A program made the position numbers and the translations under genes. DNA of 64,000 nucleotides from JBBQED01 sp038320345 (GTDB lineage: Bacteria; Bacteroidota; Bacteroidia; AKYH767-A; OLB10): positions 1 to 64,000 of the forward strand of contig JBBQED010000006.1 of assembly GCA_038320345.1 (NCBI GenBank), written 5' to 3'. The first letter of the stretch is position 1, and every line of letters begins with the position of its first letter. Below, one piece after another: positions 18,101-27,647 of this stretch. The notes beneath the pieces were generated by a model. It was not told the DNA's origin and made no database searches. It saw only the letters and a list, made by a program, of their open reading frames with translations.

Positions 18101-20233
18101 ATTACCAATAAATCGCGCACGGACACGCATCCCCGTTAGTCCTGTACCAGATGTACCCGGAATAGTAATGGGAATGGTTGCTGTATTGCCAGGTGGATTA
18201 TTTACTGTGATTTGTTGCCACTCACTGGGTTCGTAAACTCCGTTATAATTATAATCAATCCAAACAGATATAATTGCTCTAATTGGTCCTTGAGTGTTGA
18301 CACCAATAGTATAAGTTTGATTTTGTGTAACGGATGTGGTTGTAGCACCGGTAGCAGGATATTGATTATACGCTAATCCGTTTAAACTTGAACAACCTGT
18401 TACATTATTCAGTGTGTTAAAATTCACACTTGCAATCCACATATTATTACAATTTACGATATGAACAGGTGTACAGTAACATTGCGTAACTGAGTTCAAA
18501 GTAACCTGAACTGCAGTAGTCCACTGCACAGTTGCTCCACATTGAATACGGCAGCGGTACCAAGTAGTTGCAGCTTGAGAAGTACTAAAAGGAATATAGG
18601 TAGCTCCGGGAATTGCTGTCCATGGGCCAGCAGCACTCACTGTTGAAGATTCCCATTGCCATTGCATACCAGAACCTTGAGAAACGATATTTGGAGTATT
18701 TAAACTAAAAACCTGTGTAGGACAAACATTCGATAAAGTTGATGATGCGCCTCCTGCTGAAATTAAATTACATGGAGTACCAGGAACAATATTCAAGAGA
18801 TAATCTTCTGTCTCACCCCAAGTATAAGTACCGCATGGTGAATTGGTATTATTTCCCGCTTCTCTAAGTACCACACGCATTCTCGTATTTCCCAATACTG
18901 AAGAAAAAGGTACAGTAATATTTCCGTTTACAGTAGTAACAGTTGGTGCTGTTCCAGTAGGACCTGTTGGTCCACCACTAAATGCACGTTCTGAATTCGG
19001 ATCGAAATTTCCGTCCTGATTCCAATCAATGAAAACATTAAAGTAAGCAGCGAAGAAAAAATTTCCGCTAGTAATTTGCGATAAAGAAATTGGATAGGTA
19101 AGTCCTTGAGTAATATTTGCAGCTGGGACTGAAGAAGTATAATTAGTATAAAGATTAAAAGATGCAGGGTTATTCGTAACTGGGCCCACAACAGCAGGAT
19201 TATTGATAGTGCTAAAAGTAACATTACCGATATCCGTATCAAAAGTAAATTGGGCTGTAGAACTACAATAACAACTAATCACTGAATTCATTGTTACCTG
19301 AAGGGGTGCAGTAGGGTTTGATGCCGCACCACAATTTACTACGCATCGATACCACGTACTCGCAGCCTGTCCGGGATGAACATAAATGGCTGCCGTTGCT
19401 CCTGCAATTGAAGTCCATGGACCTAGATTTGATGGGCCTGACTGCCATTGAAAAGTATATCCGGAATTATACGGAGGATAAAGTCCGTTGATGTTCAGAA
19501 TAAATGGTTTCAAGGGACACACTGTTGCTGGATTTGCGGCAGTAGTCAGTGCTCCTGGAACTGTTGAACAAGGAGTAGCAATATTATAATTGATTTGTAA
19601 ATCAGGACGAGTAGTAGATAAAAATCCATTTCCTAAAGGTGGTGTATTATCATTGAACCAATATTGATAATTATTAGTTCCCGTATTACTTCTCGCAAAT
19701 ACTTTATCATTGAAATTCTCTCCTCCTGATCCTCCATAATTGGTTTCAACAATTACTTCAAGATGTGTACCTCCACCTGTAAATAAAAATGGACTAGTAA
19801 GATTAAATCCAATCCAGTTATTAGAAATCAAACTTGCTGAGGATAATAATCCACTGTAACAAAGTGTAGCCGCAGTAATGGTATTAGCATAAGTATTCAC
19901 AGAAAGCCCTGCAGGTCCTCCAACTTCTTTGAGATAAATCTGAACAGGAGTATTTGCAGGATTCACCATCGTATTCAAGAAAAAAGCAACTCTGGTAATA
20001 ATGATTCCATTGGGAACACCTGCAGCAGTAAGTTCAGTAGAAGTGTATTGCATTTCAGAACGATCATAACCCCAGAAACAACCTAGTGGGCGATAATTAA
20101 AGCCACCACCAGGGGCAGGACCAGCACCTCCACCGGGCACATTGATTTGTGCAAAAAGCCCAGAAGTAATCAGCAACAAAACAGATAACATTCTGATTGC
20201 TAATATTTTGATGGGAAATTTAAATAGGTCCAT
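15182..20233 (-). CDS. Very large secreted GEVED/Ig-like protein with T9SS sorting domain
   Basis: 1683 residues. Signal peptide to about residue 29 (LLLITSGLFAQ). Modules alternate: three Ig-like repeats of about 100 residues carrying W(Y/H)xC and GPWT (near 221-318, 487-590 and 740-835) and two GEVED domains between them, each ending WGETEDY or GSGETEDY (near 478 and 728). A long middle part (about 1150-1300) is rich in Asn and short beta-strand repeats such as INGNFTNN, suggesting a beta-helix. The last ~85 residues form a T9SS type A C-terminal domain. No enzyme motif; probably a surface adhesin or matrix protein. The antisense reading frames inside it are shadows. Confidence 0.87.
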   Translation of the reverse strand: MDLFKFPIKILAIRMLSVLLLITSGLFAQINVPGGGAGPAPGGGFNYRPLGCFWGYDRSEMQYTSTELTAAGVPNGIIITRVAFFLNTMVNPANTPVQIYLKEVGGPAGLSVNTYANTITAATLCYSGLLSSASLISNNWIGFNLTSPFLFTGGGTHLEVIVETNYGGSGGENFNDKVFARSNTGTNNYQYWFNDNTPPLGNGFLSTTRPDLQINYNIATPCSTVPGALTTAANPATVCPLKPFILNINGLYPPYNSGYTFQWQSGPSNLGPWTSIAGATAAIYVHPGQAASTWYRCVVNCGAASNPTAPLQVTMNSVISCYCSSTAQFTFDTDIGNVTFSTINNPAVVGPVTNNPASFNLYTNYTSSVPAANITQGLTYPISLSQITSGNFFFAAYFNVFIDWNQDGNFDPNSERAFSGGPTGPTGTAPTVTTVNGNITVPFSSVLGNTRMRVVLREAGNNTNSPCGTYTWGETEDYLLNIVPGTPCNLISAGGASSTLSNVCPTQVFSLNTPNIVSQGSGMQWQWESSTVSAAGPWTAIPGATYIPFSTSQAATTWYRCRIQCGATVQWTTAVQVTLNSVTQCYCTPVHIVNCNNMWIASVNFNTLNNVTGCSSLNGLAYNQYPATGATTTSVTQNQTYTIGVNTQGPIRAIISVWIDYNYNGVYEPSEWQQITVNNPPGNTATIPITIPGTSGTGLTGMRVRARFIGNQNFAPDACTIFGSGETEDYYITIIPFIPPPCAGTPGPFTALSSATNICSGASVIFNLGPNASSVFTGLTYQWESGPTAAGPWTPIAGATTKAFTTTVTSTAWYHCISLCGNSGLISTSTAIQENVQPTTWLGFTNDWADPTNWCGRVPTLIDDVQISLAASGRPLAQYVFPVVATGDTMLAKNITIASTDSITILSDTLVKMQIAQNVLNSGKMNFSAIAADTVSFSFGTTTSGLLQIFKGASATDNIVQTIYTASELTAAGLLPNDIIDSLLFRIYSALSTGFYQNFTISYALLPSTQDQFLVIDPLLGLTPVYTNANLLVKTPSNAVWTPTSAVSPFPGWLRVPVSGMRWDGVSNILLQICYNMTAGSPGGSDLMYLSSTSPRKSCLWLGSNSIATDGCALTSSSPGLQNSFGLVPSTLRPNITFRFHRPQIKMTGIIGGNLNNTINASIWKSFVNLTVNGDYLNNGNIRIDSSEVTINGNFTNNVSVDLSWSPLALNRRSTIDFNGLNWTNNGTFTPGKSRVSFSGALNQFLNGSNSSNFNVLQLNKSAIAQTVTQQKDVSVNDSLVINSGQWLMNKYPITILNSINTNAVFRSSTNGFIISEDSLSKIIWNIGTITGVRNIPFGNAAIASPIYIPFSFQHNSGDLGTFTLATYNAPGNLPATYPPTVTQLNNTGGTNNAANTVDRYWIISKTGANPVTTISFRYTAAERPVSMNIANPGRAQPWRVNGSLSGWLRLFSPFTTLTYTQTYGPGATDVVTLNNFDWPAVPALVGNNNPWAIATNSQPLPVELLNFDASLKNEDQVYIHWATASETDNDFFTVERTLDLNEHSVIAKVPSQGTATDIQKYFTWDDHPAKGVNYYRLRQTDLDGREEVVSPYVAVRVGGQSVFEILYLVNGENLDIYFDYNSNEPVDFYLIDMTGRIVTQTLGLNANEGINILTLQSSLLSHGMYVIQLKNNNKVVAHKFVR

Positions 20234-20332
20234 TTAATAGACTTGGTTGGTAGAGGTTTACTCTAAAGGTAGAATAATTTTCAGAATAATTATCATGCTC
20301 CCTATAAATTCGTTGTTGATCATTTAACTGAT

Positions 20333-20340
20333 TATATTTG
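20333..20340 (+). promoter_or_regulatory. -7 promoter box TATATTTG upstream of TPP riboswitch
   Basis: Exact TAnnTTTG, six bases before the conserved riboswitch helix; a TTG at 20313-20315 with a 17-base spacer is a plausible -33 element. Transcription would start right at the aptamer. Confidence 0.65.
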
Positions 20341-20345
20341 CATCT

Positions 20346-20428
20346 AACACTGGGGTGCCTGTTGATAAACAAGGCTGAGATTACACCCATCGAACCTGAT
20401 CCGGATAATGCCGGCGAAGGAAGTGAGA
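20346..20428 (+). promoter_or_regulatory. TPP (thiamin pyrophosphate) riboswitch
   Basis: The conserved THI-element blocks are all present in order: ACTGGGGTGCC at the 5' side, GGCTGAGATTACACCC, then GAACCTGATCCGGATAATGCCGGCGAAGGAAGTG. The terminal helix pairs CACT with AGTG. It lies 50 bases before the TonB-dependent receptor start. When TPP is bound it should turn expression off. A small stem GACC/GGTC at 20445-20457 may belong to the expression platform. Confidence 0.97.
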
Positions 20429-20477
20429 TGAAGCTTTTCTGCAGGACCTCCCCGGTCAATTATTTAATTCATCTACT

Positions 20478-22922
20478 ATGAAATACATTTTACTGTGCAG
20501 TATTCTGTTGATCACTTCGATTGCAGCTCTTGCTCAAAATTCAATTATTGGAACTGTAGTATTCCCGCATGGCAAACCAGCACCCTATGCAGTAGTGGTT
20601 TTGCAAGGAACAAGTCTAAGCACTTCAACTGATTTTCAGGGTGGTTTTTCATTTACAAAAGTGAAGAATGGAAGTTACACCTTACAATGTTTTTATCTTG
20701 GATATGCAGATTTTAGTCAGCGAATTGAAGCTGAACAGTCCGCACCCATTACCATTACTTTAAAAGAACAAACACGACTTACCGAGGAGGTTATAGTGAA
20801 TGCTACACGAACTTCAAAAATGCAAGGTTCTACTTTTACCAATTTAAATAAGGAAGAAATAAAAAACCTAAATACCGCTCAGGATGTACCTTACTTACTC
20901 CAATCCTTACCTTCAACAGTAGTCACGTCCGATGCAGGAAATGGCATTGGATATACGGGTATCCGTATCAGAGGTAGTGATCCTTCACGCATCAACGTAA
21001 CGATCAATGGCATTCCTATTAACGATGCAGAATCACAACAGATGTATTGGGTAGATCTTCCTGATTTCGCTAGTTCCACAGAAAATATTCAGGTGCAACG
21101 AGGTGTTGGAACAAGTACGAATGGCGCAGGAGCATTTGGTGGAAGCGTAAATTTATTAAGTAACAAAATTGCAACAGAACCCTACGCTAGTAGCAGTACT
21201 GCTGTTGGAACTTTTAGTACACTTAAAAATAATATTTCGTTTGGGAGCGGTATTGTACAAGATCACTTTGCTTTTGAGGGCCGCTTATCCAAAATTTCTT
21301 CGGATGGATTTATTGATCGAGGAGCTTCAAATTTAAAATCATTTTATGTTGGAGCTGGTTACTACACTAAAAAAAGTATAATCCGTTTCAATATTTTTTC
21401 TGGACATGAAATTACTTATCAGAGCTGGAATGGAGTACCAGAATCACGAATCGAAGGAGATCTAGAGGGAATGCAAGGTTATATTATTCGAAATGGATTG
21501 AATGAATCAGAAGCGGCTAACTTATTGAATTCCGGTAGGAATTATAACTTTAATACTTATGATAATCAAGTCGACGATTATCAACAAGATCATTACCAGC
21601 TTCTTTTTTCTCAACAATTAAATTCGAAATGGCTTTTAAACCTAGCTGTACATCTAACGAAAGGTAATGGTTTTTATGAAGAATATAAAGCAGCACAGGA
21701 ACTGAATGATTATGGTATCCAGGTAGATTCTAATGTGTCAACAATTTCTGATTTAATCCGAAGAAAATGGCTGACTAATGATTTTTATGGAAGCACTTTT
21801 AGTTTGAGCTATGAAGATAATAATGTTGATCAAGTAATTTTAGGAGGAGCTGTGAACCGTTATGATGGTGATCATTTTGGAGATGTAATCTGGGCGAAAA
21901 ACGCAGGAAATTCGGCTATCCGTCACCGTTACTATTTCGATAATGCTATGAAGGACGAAGTAAACATCTATGGAAAATGGACGCATTCTTTCAATGAAAA
22001 GGTAAGCACTTATGTTGATTTACAATATCGAGGGGTGATGTATAATTTTGAAGGTGCAAACGAAAATGGGGATCCCGCGCCACAATCGGTAAACCATAAT
22101 TTCTTTAATCCCAAAGCAGGCGTGAATTGGAATATTAATAAGCGAAATAGTGTATACGCATCCATTGGAGTTGGGAATAAGGAACCTAACCGCGATGATT
22201 ATGTAGATTCCCCAAAAGACAAATACCCAAAAGCTGAATCCTTAATCGACTTTGAAATCGGGTATCGCTATCAGCATGGAAAATGGAATGCGTCTTTGAA
22301 TAATTATTTCATGTGGTATCAGGATCAACTTGTGCTCACAGGAAAAGTGAATGATGTGGGGAATTATACGCGGAGTAATATAAATCAGAGCTACCGCACG
22401 GGCGCAGAAATTGAAATTGGATATACCCTCCTTCAAAATTTACGAATTGATCTGAATGCAACTTTTAGTCAAAATAAAATCAAAAAATATTCGGATTATC
22501 TAGATACCTACGATGCGGATTATAATTTTATCGGGCAAACAAAAACCGATTTTAGAAATACGGATATTGCTTTTTCTCCTACTACTATTGCCGCAGGAAG
22601 TTTAACATGGAATGCTACCAAAAAACTTAATATACAAATCATAACGAAGCATATTTCAGATCAATTTCTTGATAATACACACAGTAAAAACAGAAAGATT
22701 GCTTCCTATACGGTAACCGACTTTCGACTCAGTTACTTCGTTCCAAATAAATTAACAAAAGAGCTCCGCTTTCAGTTACTCCTGAATAATATTTTTAACA
22801 CGATCTATTCCTCCAATGGATATACCTATGGTTATCAAGTCGGAGAAGATGCGATTCATGAAAACTTATATTATCCTCAGGCGAGATTAAATATAATGGG
22901 ACAGATTACTTTGGGCTTTTAA
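20478..22922 (+). CDS. TonB-dependent receptor, TPP-riboswitch controlled (probable thiamin uptake)
   Basis: 814 residues. Signal peptide (to about 19, IAALAQ), a carboxypeptidase-regulatory-like beta-sandwich domain (about 22-105), a plug domain (about 110-235, with GIRIRGSDPSRINVTINGIPINDAE) and a 22-strand barrel ending ...QITLGF. TonB-dependent receptors import scarce ligands through the outer membrane using energy from TonB-ExbBD. The TPP riboswitch directly upstream points to thiamin or a thiamin precursor as the ligand; this is inference from regulation. The gene stands alone: no thiamin biosynthesis or inner-membrane transporter gene is next to it. Its 3' end overlaps the convergent pdeM by 17 bases. 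Confidence 0.9.
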   Translation: MKYILLCSILLITSIAALAQNSIIGTVVFPHGKPAPYAVVVLQGTSLSTSTDFQGGFSFTKVKNGSYTLQCFYLGYADFSQRIEAEQSAPITITLKEQTRLTEEVIVNATRTSKMQGSTFTNLNKEEIKNLNTAQDVPYLLQSLPSTVVTSDAGNGIGYTGIRIRGSDPSRINVTINGIPINDAESQQMYWVDLPDFASSTENIQVQRGVGTSTNGAGAFGGSVNLLSNKIATEPYASSSTAVGTFSTLKNNISFGSGIVQDHFAFEGRLSKISSDGFIDRGASNLKSFYVGAGYYTKKSIIRFNIFSGHEITYQSWNGVPESRIEGDLEGMQGYIIRNGLNESEAANLLNSGRNYNFNTYDNQVDDYQQDHYQLLFSQQLNSKWLLNLAVHLTKGNGFYEEYKAAQELNDYGIQVDSNVSTISDLIRRKWLTNDFYGSTFSLSYEDNNVDQVILGGAVNRYDGDHFGDVIWAKNAGNSAIRHRYYFDNAMKDEVNIYGKWTHSFNEKVSTYVDLQYRGVMYNFEGANENGDPAPQSVNHNFFNPKAGVNWNINKRNSVYASIGVGNKEPNRDDYVDSPKDKYPKAESLIDFEIGYRYQHGKWNASLNNYFMWYQDQLVLTGKVNDVGNYTRSNINQSYRTGAEIEIGYTLLQNLRIDLNATFSQNKIKKYSDYLDTYDADYNFIGQTKTDFRNTDIAFSPTTIAAGSLTWNATKKLNIQIITKHISDQFLDNTHSKNRKIASYTVTDFRLSYFVPNKLTKELRFQLLLNNIFNTIYSSNGYTYGYQVGEDAIHENLYYPQARLNIMGQITLGF

Positions 22923-23592
22923 AAGTATTGGGGATCATTGCAATCTTTTCACCAGCAATACCATAAATTTTATCCTGATCTGATTCATGCCGAACTGTAT
23001 GTAATCCAGTAAGTGAACCATATGCCGGAAGTACGGCATACCTTTCACCGAAATAAAAACAAGGAAGACGTAGTGATTGTCGGCCTTTACCATACAACCT
23101 GATGCCAGGGTGAATATGCCCTGATATAGGATACAAATCATGATTTACGTTCTTCAATTCCTTGACATCATGAACGAAAATAAAAGGACCTTCAATTAAA
23201 GGAGTAGTATGTAGGATCAATCCTGCATCAGCATAATATTTTTGATCTAGAATATCATGATTACCTTGTACAATTTCGATTTGCTGAGTACATAATCGTT
23301 TTGCTAAACTATTTAGCAATTGAAATTCGGTATTATACGAGCTATGGAAGACATCGCCTAGAATCAGTAATCGTTCTGCTTCTAATCCTTCTGCTAATAT
23401 GCAAATCAATTCAAGATCTTTATGGCTATGAAGATTTGGCAGAGCCATTCCGTGCTTGTTGAAATGCGTAGCTTTTCCGAGATGGAGATCAGAGAGTATT
23501 AAGGTTTTAGAAGCGGCCCACCACAGTGCGCGTTCTGGCACCAAGTATAACTCTTCGCTTTTTAAGGTATGTTGTATAAACTCTTTCAGCAT
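22906..23592 (-). CDS. pdeM: Ligase-associated DNA-repair metallophosphoesterase PdeM
   Basis: 228 residues. Binuclear-metal phosphoesterase motifs are visible: DLH at 35-37, GD at 79-80, GNHD at 110-113 and GHIH at 158-161. PdeM is the phosphodiesterase member of a four-gene bacterial DNA-repair cluster with an Lhr-type helicase, an ATP-dependent ligase and an MBL exonuclease. All four genes are here in one direction, pdeM last and seven bases after the helicase stop. It probably trims damaged or blocked DNA/RNA ends, as the family has phosphodiesterase activity in vitro. Confidence 0.93.
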   Translation of the reverse strand: MLKEFIQHTLKSEELYLVPERALWWAASKTLILSDLHLGKATHFNKHGMALPNLHSHKDLELICILAEGLEAERLLILGDVFHSSYNTEFQLLNSLAKRLCTQQIEIVQGNHDILDQKYYADAGLILHTTPLIEGPFIFVHDVKELKNVNHDLYPISGHIHPGIRLYGKGRQSLRLPCFYFGERYAVLPAYGSLTGLHTVRHESDQDKIYGIAGEKIAMIPNTFKSPK

Positions 23593-23599
23593 ATCTATT

Positions 23600-26050
23600 T
23601 CAGGAAGCTTCCATTTCCCGAATCATTTTTTTCACGCGCTCTTCAACGCTTTCATTACTTAATTTTTCGCGCATCCGATCAACAAGAAGAGGAAATGAAA
23701 ATGGCGAAGGTCGTTCGATCTCCATCATCAATTTATCCTGAGCCGCCATTCTATTTAACGCTTTTCTGAGTCGCATTTCTTCGAGTTGAAAATACAATGC
23801 TTCTTCGAGTGCTTGCTTTAAAAGGAGATTATTTTTATCGTAATCATTAAACACTTCATAGAACAATCCCGAGTTAGCTTGAAGGTGACGTGTCTTCTGC
23901 ATTTTCCCTGGAAATCCTTTAAAGATCAATCCTGCAATAGCCGCAATATCACGGAATCTTCGTTTTGCTATTTCAGTATAATTAGTACTCCCGAAAATAT
24001 CATCCGATAAATTTTTAGTATCAAATAAATCATCATTGATGAGTGCATCAAAATCAAGAGGCTGATCGGTGAGCAATTCAAAACCATAATCATTCATGGA
24101 AATACTAAAAGTGGCAGGTTTCAATTTTGTCATCCGATATGCGAAAAGCATAGCCATTCCCTCGTGTGCCAAGCGACCTTCGAAAGGATAAAAAAGTAAA
24201 TGATAACCTTCTTTCGAATGGTATTTTTCGATGAGGAGTTCATGCTCATGAGGGATAGCAGATCTTTCCCTTTGCAATTCGAGCAAGGGAACAAGAGTTT
24301 CCATTTCAATATCCGTAATGTCTCCATCAACATACAGATCTAATTTTTTCCTGAGAAGTGCTGATACCTGTGAAGACAAAGGCATTCGTCCTCCATTCCA
24401 GCTAGGAATCATCGAACTTTTTTTAGAAGTGTTTTGTACAAACACTTGCATCCCTCGAATCATTAGTAGCTCCAGATTTTTGCCGGAAAAAGAAAATACA
24501 TCACCAATCTTCAGACGTGAAATAAAATATTCTTCAATATTTCCGATCCTTCTTCCATTGCGATAACTCACCATCATACTAGACTCACTACTGATCGTTC
24601 CGATAGAAAGGCGATGTTGCATTGCTATTCTTTTGTTGTTTACTTTATACAAGCCATCAACAATTTCCACTTTAGCATATTCTTCGTAGGCGCGTAATGT
24701 TTCGCCTCCAGTTGTGATAAATGCAAGCAACTGACTCCATTCACTTTCATTGATACTCTGATAGCAAAATGTTTGTTTTACCTCTTTAAAAATCTGCGCT
24801 GGGTAAAAGCCATCTGAAACAGCAAGTGTGACGAGATACTGAATTAAAACATCGAAAGCGCGAATTACAGGAATCCTTGATTCATACAACTTTTCTTTCA
24901 AAGCTTCTTTCAAAGCTGCGGCTTCAATTAATTCGAGTGCGTTAGTTGGCAATAAATAAATTTTACTGACCGCACCGGGTTGATGTCCACTACGCCCAGC
25001 TCGCTGTGCAAAACGGGAAACACCTTTTGGACTTCCGATTTGGATCACCGTTTCCACAGGGCGAAAATCCACTCCTAAGTCGAGGCTCGAAGTACACACT
25101 ACTAATTTCAATCGTCCTTCATGCAATGCTGATTCTACCCATACTCGTGTTTCCGCACTCAATGATCCATGATGCAAAGCCATTTGTCCGGCCCAGTCAG
25201 GATGCGCCGCCAATAGCTGCTGATACCAAATTTCAGCTTGACCACGCGTATTGGTAAACACTAAAGTAGAACGAGAATTTTCAATGATGGGAATAATTTT
25301 TTGAATCAACTTTAATCCAAGATGCCCTGCCCAAGGATAACGTTCAATTTCATTCGGCAGAATTGTTTCCATCTGGAGTTTTTTCTGAATATCTGCCGTT
25401 ACAATTTTAAATCGAGGAGGATCTTCACCAAGCAAAACTTCTGCTGCTTGGTCGAGATTTCCAATTGTTGCCGAGATGCCCCAGACTCTTAAACCGGGAG
25501 CTATAGATTTTAGTCGTGATAAAGCAAGCTCCACTTGAACGCCTCGTTTTGTAGAGAGCAATTCATGCCACTCATCTACAATAATACATTCCAACCCAGC
25601 AAAAAAATCAGCATATCCTTTCTGTGCCATGAGCACATGAATACTTTCTGGTGTTGTTACCAATACTTCTGGTGGAGATTTTTTTTGTTTAGCTCGATCT
25701 TTAGCCGAAGTATCACCGGTACGATTTTCAATGCGCCAATCGAGACCCAATTCATTTGCCGCATTACGCAATGAAACTTCAATTTCAGGAGCTAATGCTC
25801 GGATTGGTGTGATCCAGATTGCTTTAATTCCTCTTTTAACTTTTCCATTTTGGAATTTAAAAAGTGCATCCAATAAAAGTGGTAGTCCTAATGCATAGGT
25901 CTTTCCACTACCGGTAGGTGCATTCAGCAAACCGGAATATCCCTCAAAATATAGTTGCAACAATTCTTCTTGAAAAGCAAATGGTTTCCATTTCCGATTC
26001 TTAAACCAGAGATGAAAACGATCGAGCATAATGGGAGGTGCTGACATCAC
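23600..26050 (-). CDS. lhr: Ligase-associated DEXH-box helicase (Lhr family)
   Basis: 816 residues. Walker A APTGSGKT at 44-51, DEWH at 159-162 as the Walker B box, SATIGN near 195, and QRAGRSGHQPG near 345-355 as motif VI. The Lhr winged-helix and beta-barrel core follows (about 400-770). This is the Lhr-Core type of 3'-to-5' helicase found with PdeM, ligase and exonuclease; it lacks the long C-terminal extension of E. coli Lhr. Either of the first two Met codons could be the start. It is 13 bases downstream of the ligase gene. Confidence 0.94.
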   Translation of the reverse strand: MMSAPPIMLDRFHLWFKNRKWKPFAFQEELLQLYFEGYSGLLNAPTGSGKTYALGLPLLLDALFKFQNGKVKRGIKAIWITPIRALAPEIEVSLRNAANELGLDWRIENRTGDTSAKDRAKQKKSPPEVLVTTPESIHVLMAQKGYADFFAGLECIIVDEWHELLSTKRGVQVELALSRLKSIAPGLRVWGISATIGNLDQAAEVLLGEDPPRFKIVTADIQKKLQMETILPNEIERYPWAGHLGLKLIQKIIPIIENSRSTLVFTNTRGQAEIWYQQLLAAHPDWAGQMALHHGSLSAETRVWVESALHEGRLKLVVCTSSLDLGVDFRPVETVIQIGSPKGVSRFAQRAGRSGHQPGAVSKIYLLPTNALELIEAAALKEALKEKLYESRIPVIRAFDVLIQYLVTLAVSDGFYPAQIFKEVKQTFCYQSINESEWSQLLAFITTGGETLRAYEEYAKVEIVDGLYKVNNKRIAMQHRLSIGTISSESSMMVSYRNGRRIGNIEEYFISRLKIGDVFSFSGKNLELLMIRGMQVFVQNTSKKSSMIPSWNGGRMPLSSQVSALLRKKLDLYVDGDITDIEMETLVPLLELQRERSAIPHEHELLIEKYHSKEGYHLLFYPFEGRLAHEGMAMLFAYRMTKLKPATFSISMNDYGFELLTDQPLDFDALINDDLFDTKNLSDDIFGSTNYTEIAKRRFRDIAAIAGLIFKGFPGKMQKTRHLQANSGLFYEVFNDYDKNNLLLKQALEEALYFQLEEMRLRKALNRMAAQDKLMMEIERPSPFSFPLLVDRMREKLSNESVEERVKKMIREMEAS

Positions 26051-26063
26051 TATTTAAATTCAA

Positions 26064-27647
26064 TCAAGTAATTAATGCTTTCAGATTATCGAGCGTATCT
26101 GCATCTTCCACCTTTTTATCTTTTCTCCATCGGTGAATACGAGGAAAACGAACTGCTACGCCACTCTTATGTCGAGTGGAAAAATTGATCCCTTCAAAGG
26201 CTAGCTCAAAAACTAGCTCTGCCTTTACACTTCTTACCGGTCCGAATTTTTCTTTCGTATTTTTCTTGATGAAAGCATCTACCTCCTTAATCTCTACATC
26301 TGTCAAACCCGAATATGCCTTTGCAAAAGGAACAAGATTACCATTATCCCATAATGCAAAAGTGAAATCAGTATATAATCCAGCTCTTCTCCCATGACCA
26401 GTTTGCGCATAAAGTAAGACGGCATCAATTGTTAAAGCATCCACTTTCCATTTCCACCAATTGCCTTTTTTTCTACCTTGTTCATAAACGGAATCTCGAA
26501 ATTTTAGCATAATACCTTCACTTAAATTCGAGCGAGATTGAAGCCTTAAAGATTTTAAATCGGACCATGAATGAAACTTTACTTCTTCAGAAATCAACAG
26601 ACAGGTAGGTCGATTGTCGCCTTGTATCAATTGCTGCAATAAAATTCGACGTTCACTCAACAATTTATTTCTGCAATCGATTTTATCGAACTCCAGAATA
26701 TCATAGGCCATAAATACAACTGGAACGTCAGCAAGTAATTTTTTACCTACCACTTTTCGATTGATTCTTGTTTGCAATTGCTGGAAGGCAAGTGGTAATC
26801 CATCTTTAAAAGCAAGTATTTCACCATCAATCACGGTACCATCGGGCAAAAATTCTAACAATGCATGGAATTCAGGAAAGCGATCAGTAACTAGTTCTTC
26901 TCCCCTACTCCAAACAAAGATCTGTCTGTTTCTGACAATAATTTGTCCTCGTATACCATCCCATTTCCATTCCGCCTGCCAAGCAGAAGTATCTCCAAGT
27001 TCATCGGGATCTGTTTCTAATGCATAGGCTAGAAAAAAAGGATACGGACGTGAATGATCATCGTCATCTTTCGCATCAATAACGAGTTGCTGAAAAGTTG
27101 TATTATCCGCATTCCAATTACCCATCAAGCGATGTGCTAATATATTTTCATCAATACCAGTTGATTTTGATAATGCTCTACACATTAGTTTTTGACTTAC
27201 TCCAATTCGGAATCCTCCTGTAATTAATTTATTAAAAGCGAAGCGCTGGAAGCCTGTTAATTTACTCCACACTTGAAACAGAATTACTTTTTTTTCATCA
27301 TCCGTTTTCTTATCCATAGAACGAATGATATTGATACAATCGGAAAGCGTAAGTCTATTAATTCCACTTCCATCTGGGAGAATCAGCGCAATTGTTTCCG
27401 CTAAATCTCCAACAATTAAGTAAGATTCATCAAAGAGCCATTGATCAAAACCCGCAAGTTCACAAGCCCACTCTTTCAATTGCGCTACTTTAACGGTGCG
27501 TTTAATTTTTCTTCCACTAAATAAAGCGAGCAGCCAAAGTTTATCTTCATCTGATGCGCGTGAAAAATATTCCTGTAATACTTCGATCTTTTCATTGGTC
27601 TTATTGGTTTGATCGAGGTGCTGGTATAATTCTGTAAAAGCCTTCAT
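26064..27647 (-). CDS. ATP-dependent DNA ligase of the Lhr-associated repair cluster
   Basis: 527 residues. The adenylated Lys is in KWDG at 228-231 (Lys228), with motif III GTVIDGEIL near 271-279, motif IV EGIMLK near 370 and motif V WWKWK near 390. An N-terminal DNA-binding domain (about 1-200) precedes the nucleotidyltransferase and OB domains. Such ligases seal nicks using ATP, in addition to the NAD-dependent LigA used in replication. The start codon overlaps the stop of the exonuclease gene by four bases, showing translational coupling in the cluster. Confidence 0.95.
   Translation of the reverse strand: MKAFTELYQHLDQTNKTNEKIEVLQEYFSRASDEDKLWLLALFSGRKIKRTVKVAQLKEWACELAGFDQWLFDESYLIVGDLAETIALILPDGSGINRLTLSDCINIIRSMDKKTDDEKKVILFQVWSKLTGFQRFAFNKLITGGFRIGVSQKLMCRALSKSTGIDENILAHRLMGNWNADNTTFQQLVIDAKDDDDHSRPYPFFLAYALETDPDELGDTSAWQAEWKWDGIRGQIIVRNRQIFVWSRGEELVTDRFPEFHALLEFLPDGTVIDGEILAFKDGLPLAFQQLQTRINRKVVGKKLLADVPVVFMAYDILEFDKIDCRNKLLSERRILLQQLIQGDNRPTCLLISEEVKFHSWSDLKSLRLQSRSNLSEGIMLKFRDSVYEQGRKKGNWWKWKVDALTIDAVLLYAQTGHGRRAGLYTDFTFALWDNGNLVPFAKAYSGLTDVEIKEVDAFIKKNTKEKFGPVRSVKAELVFELAFEGINFSTRHKSGVAVRFPRIHRWRKDKKVEDADTLDNLKALIT

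Noticed and set aside
15182..20233. Multiple frames inside the 1683-residue gene
   Set aside because: All lack start signals and family motifs and arise from low-complexity Thr/Ser/Asn codons.
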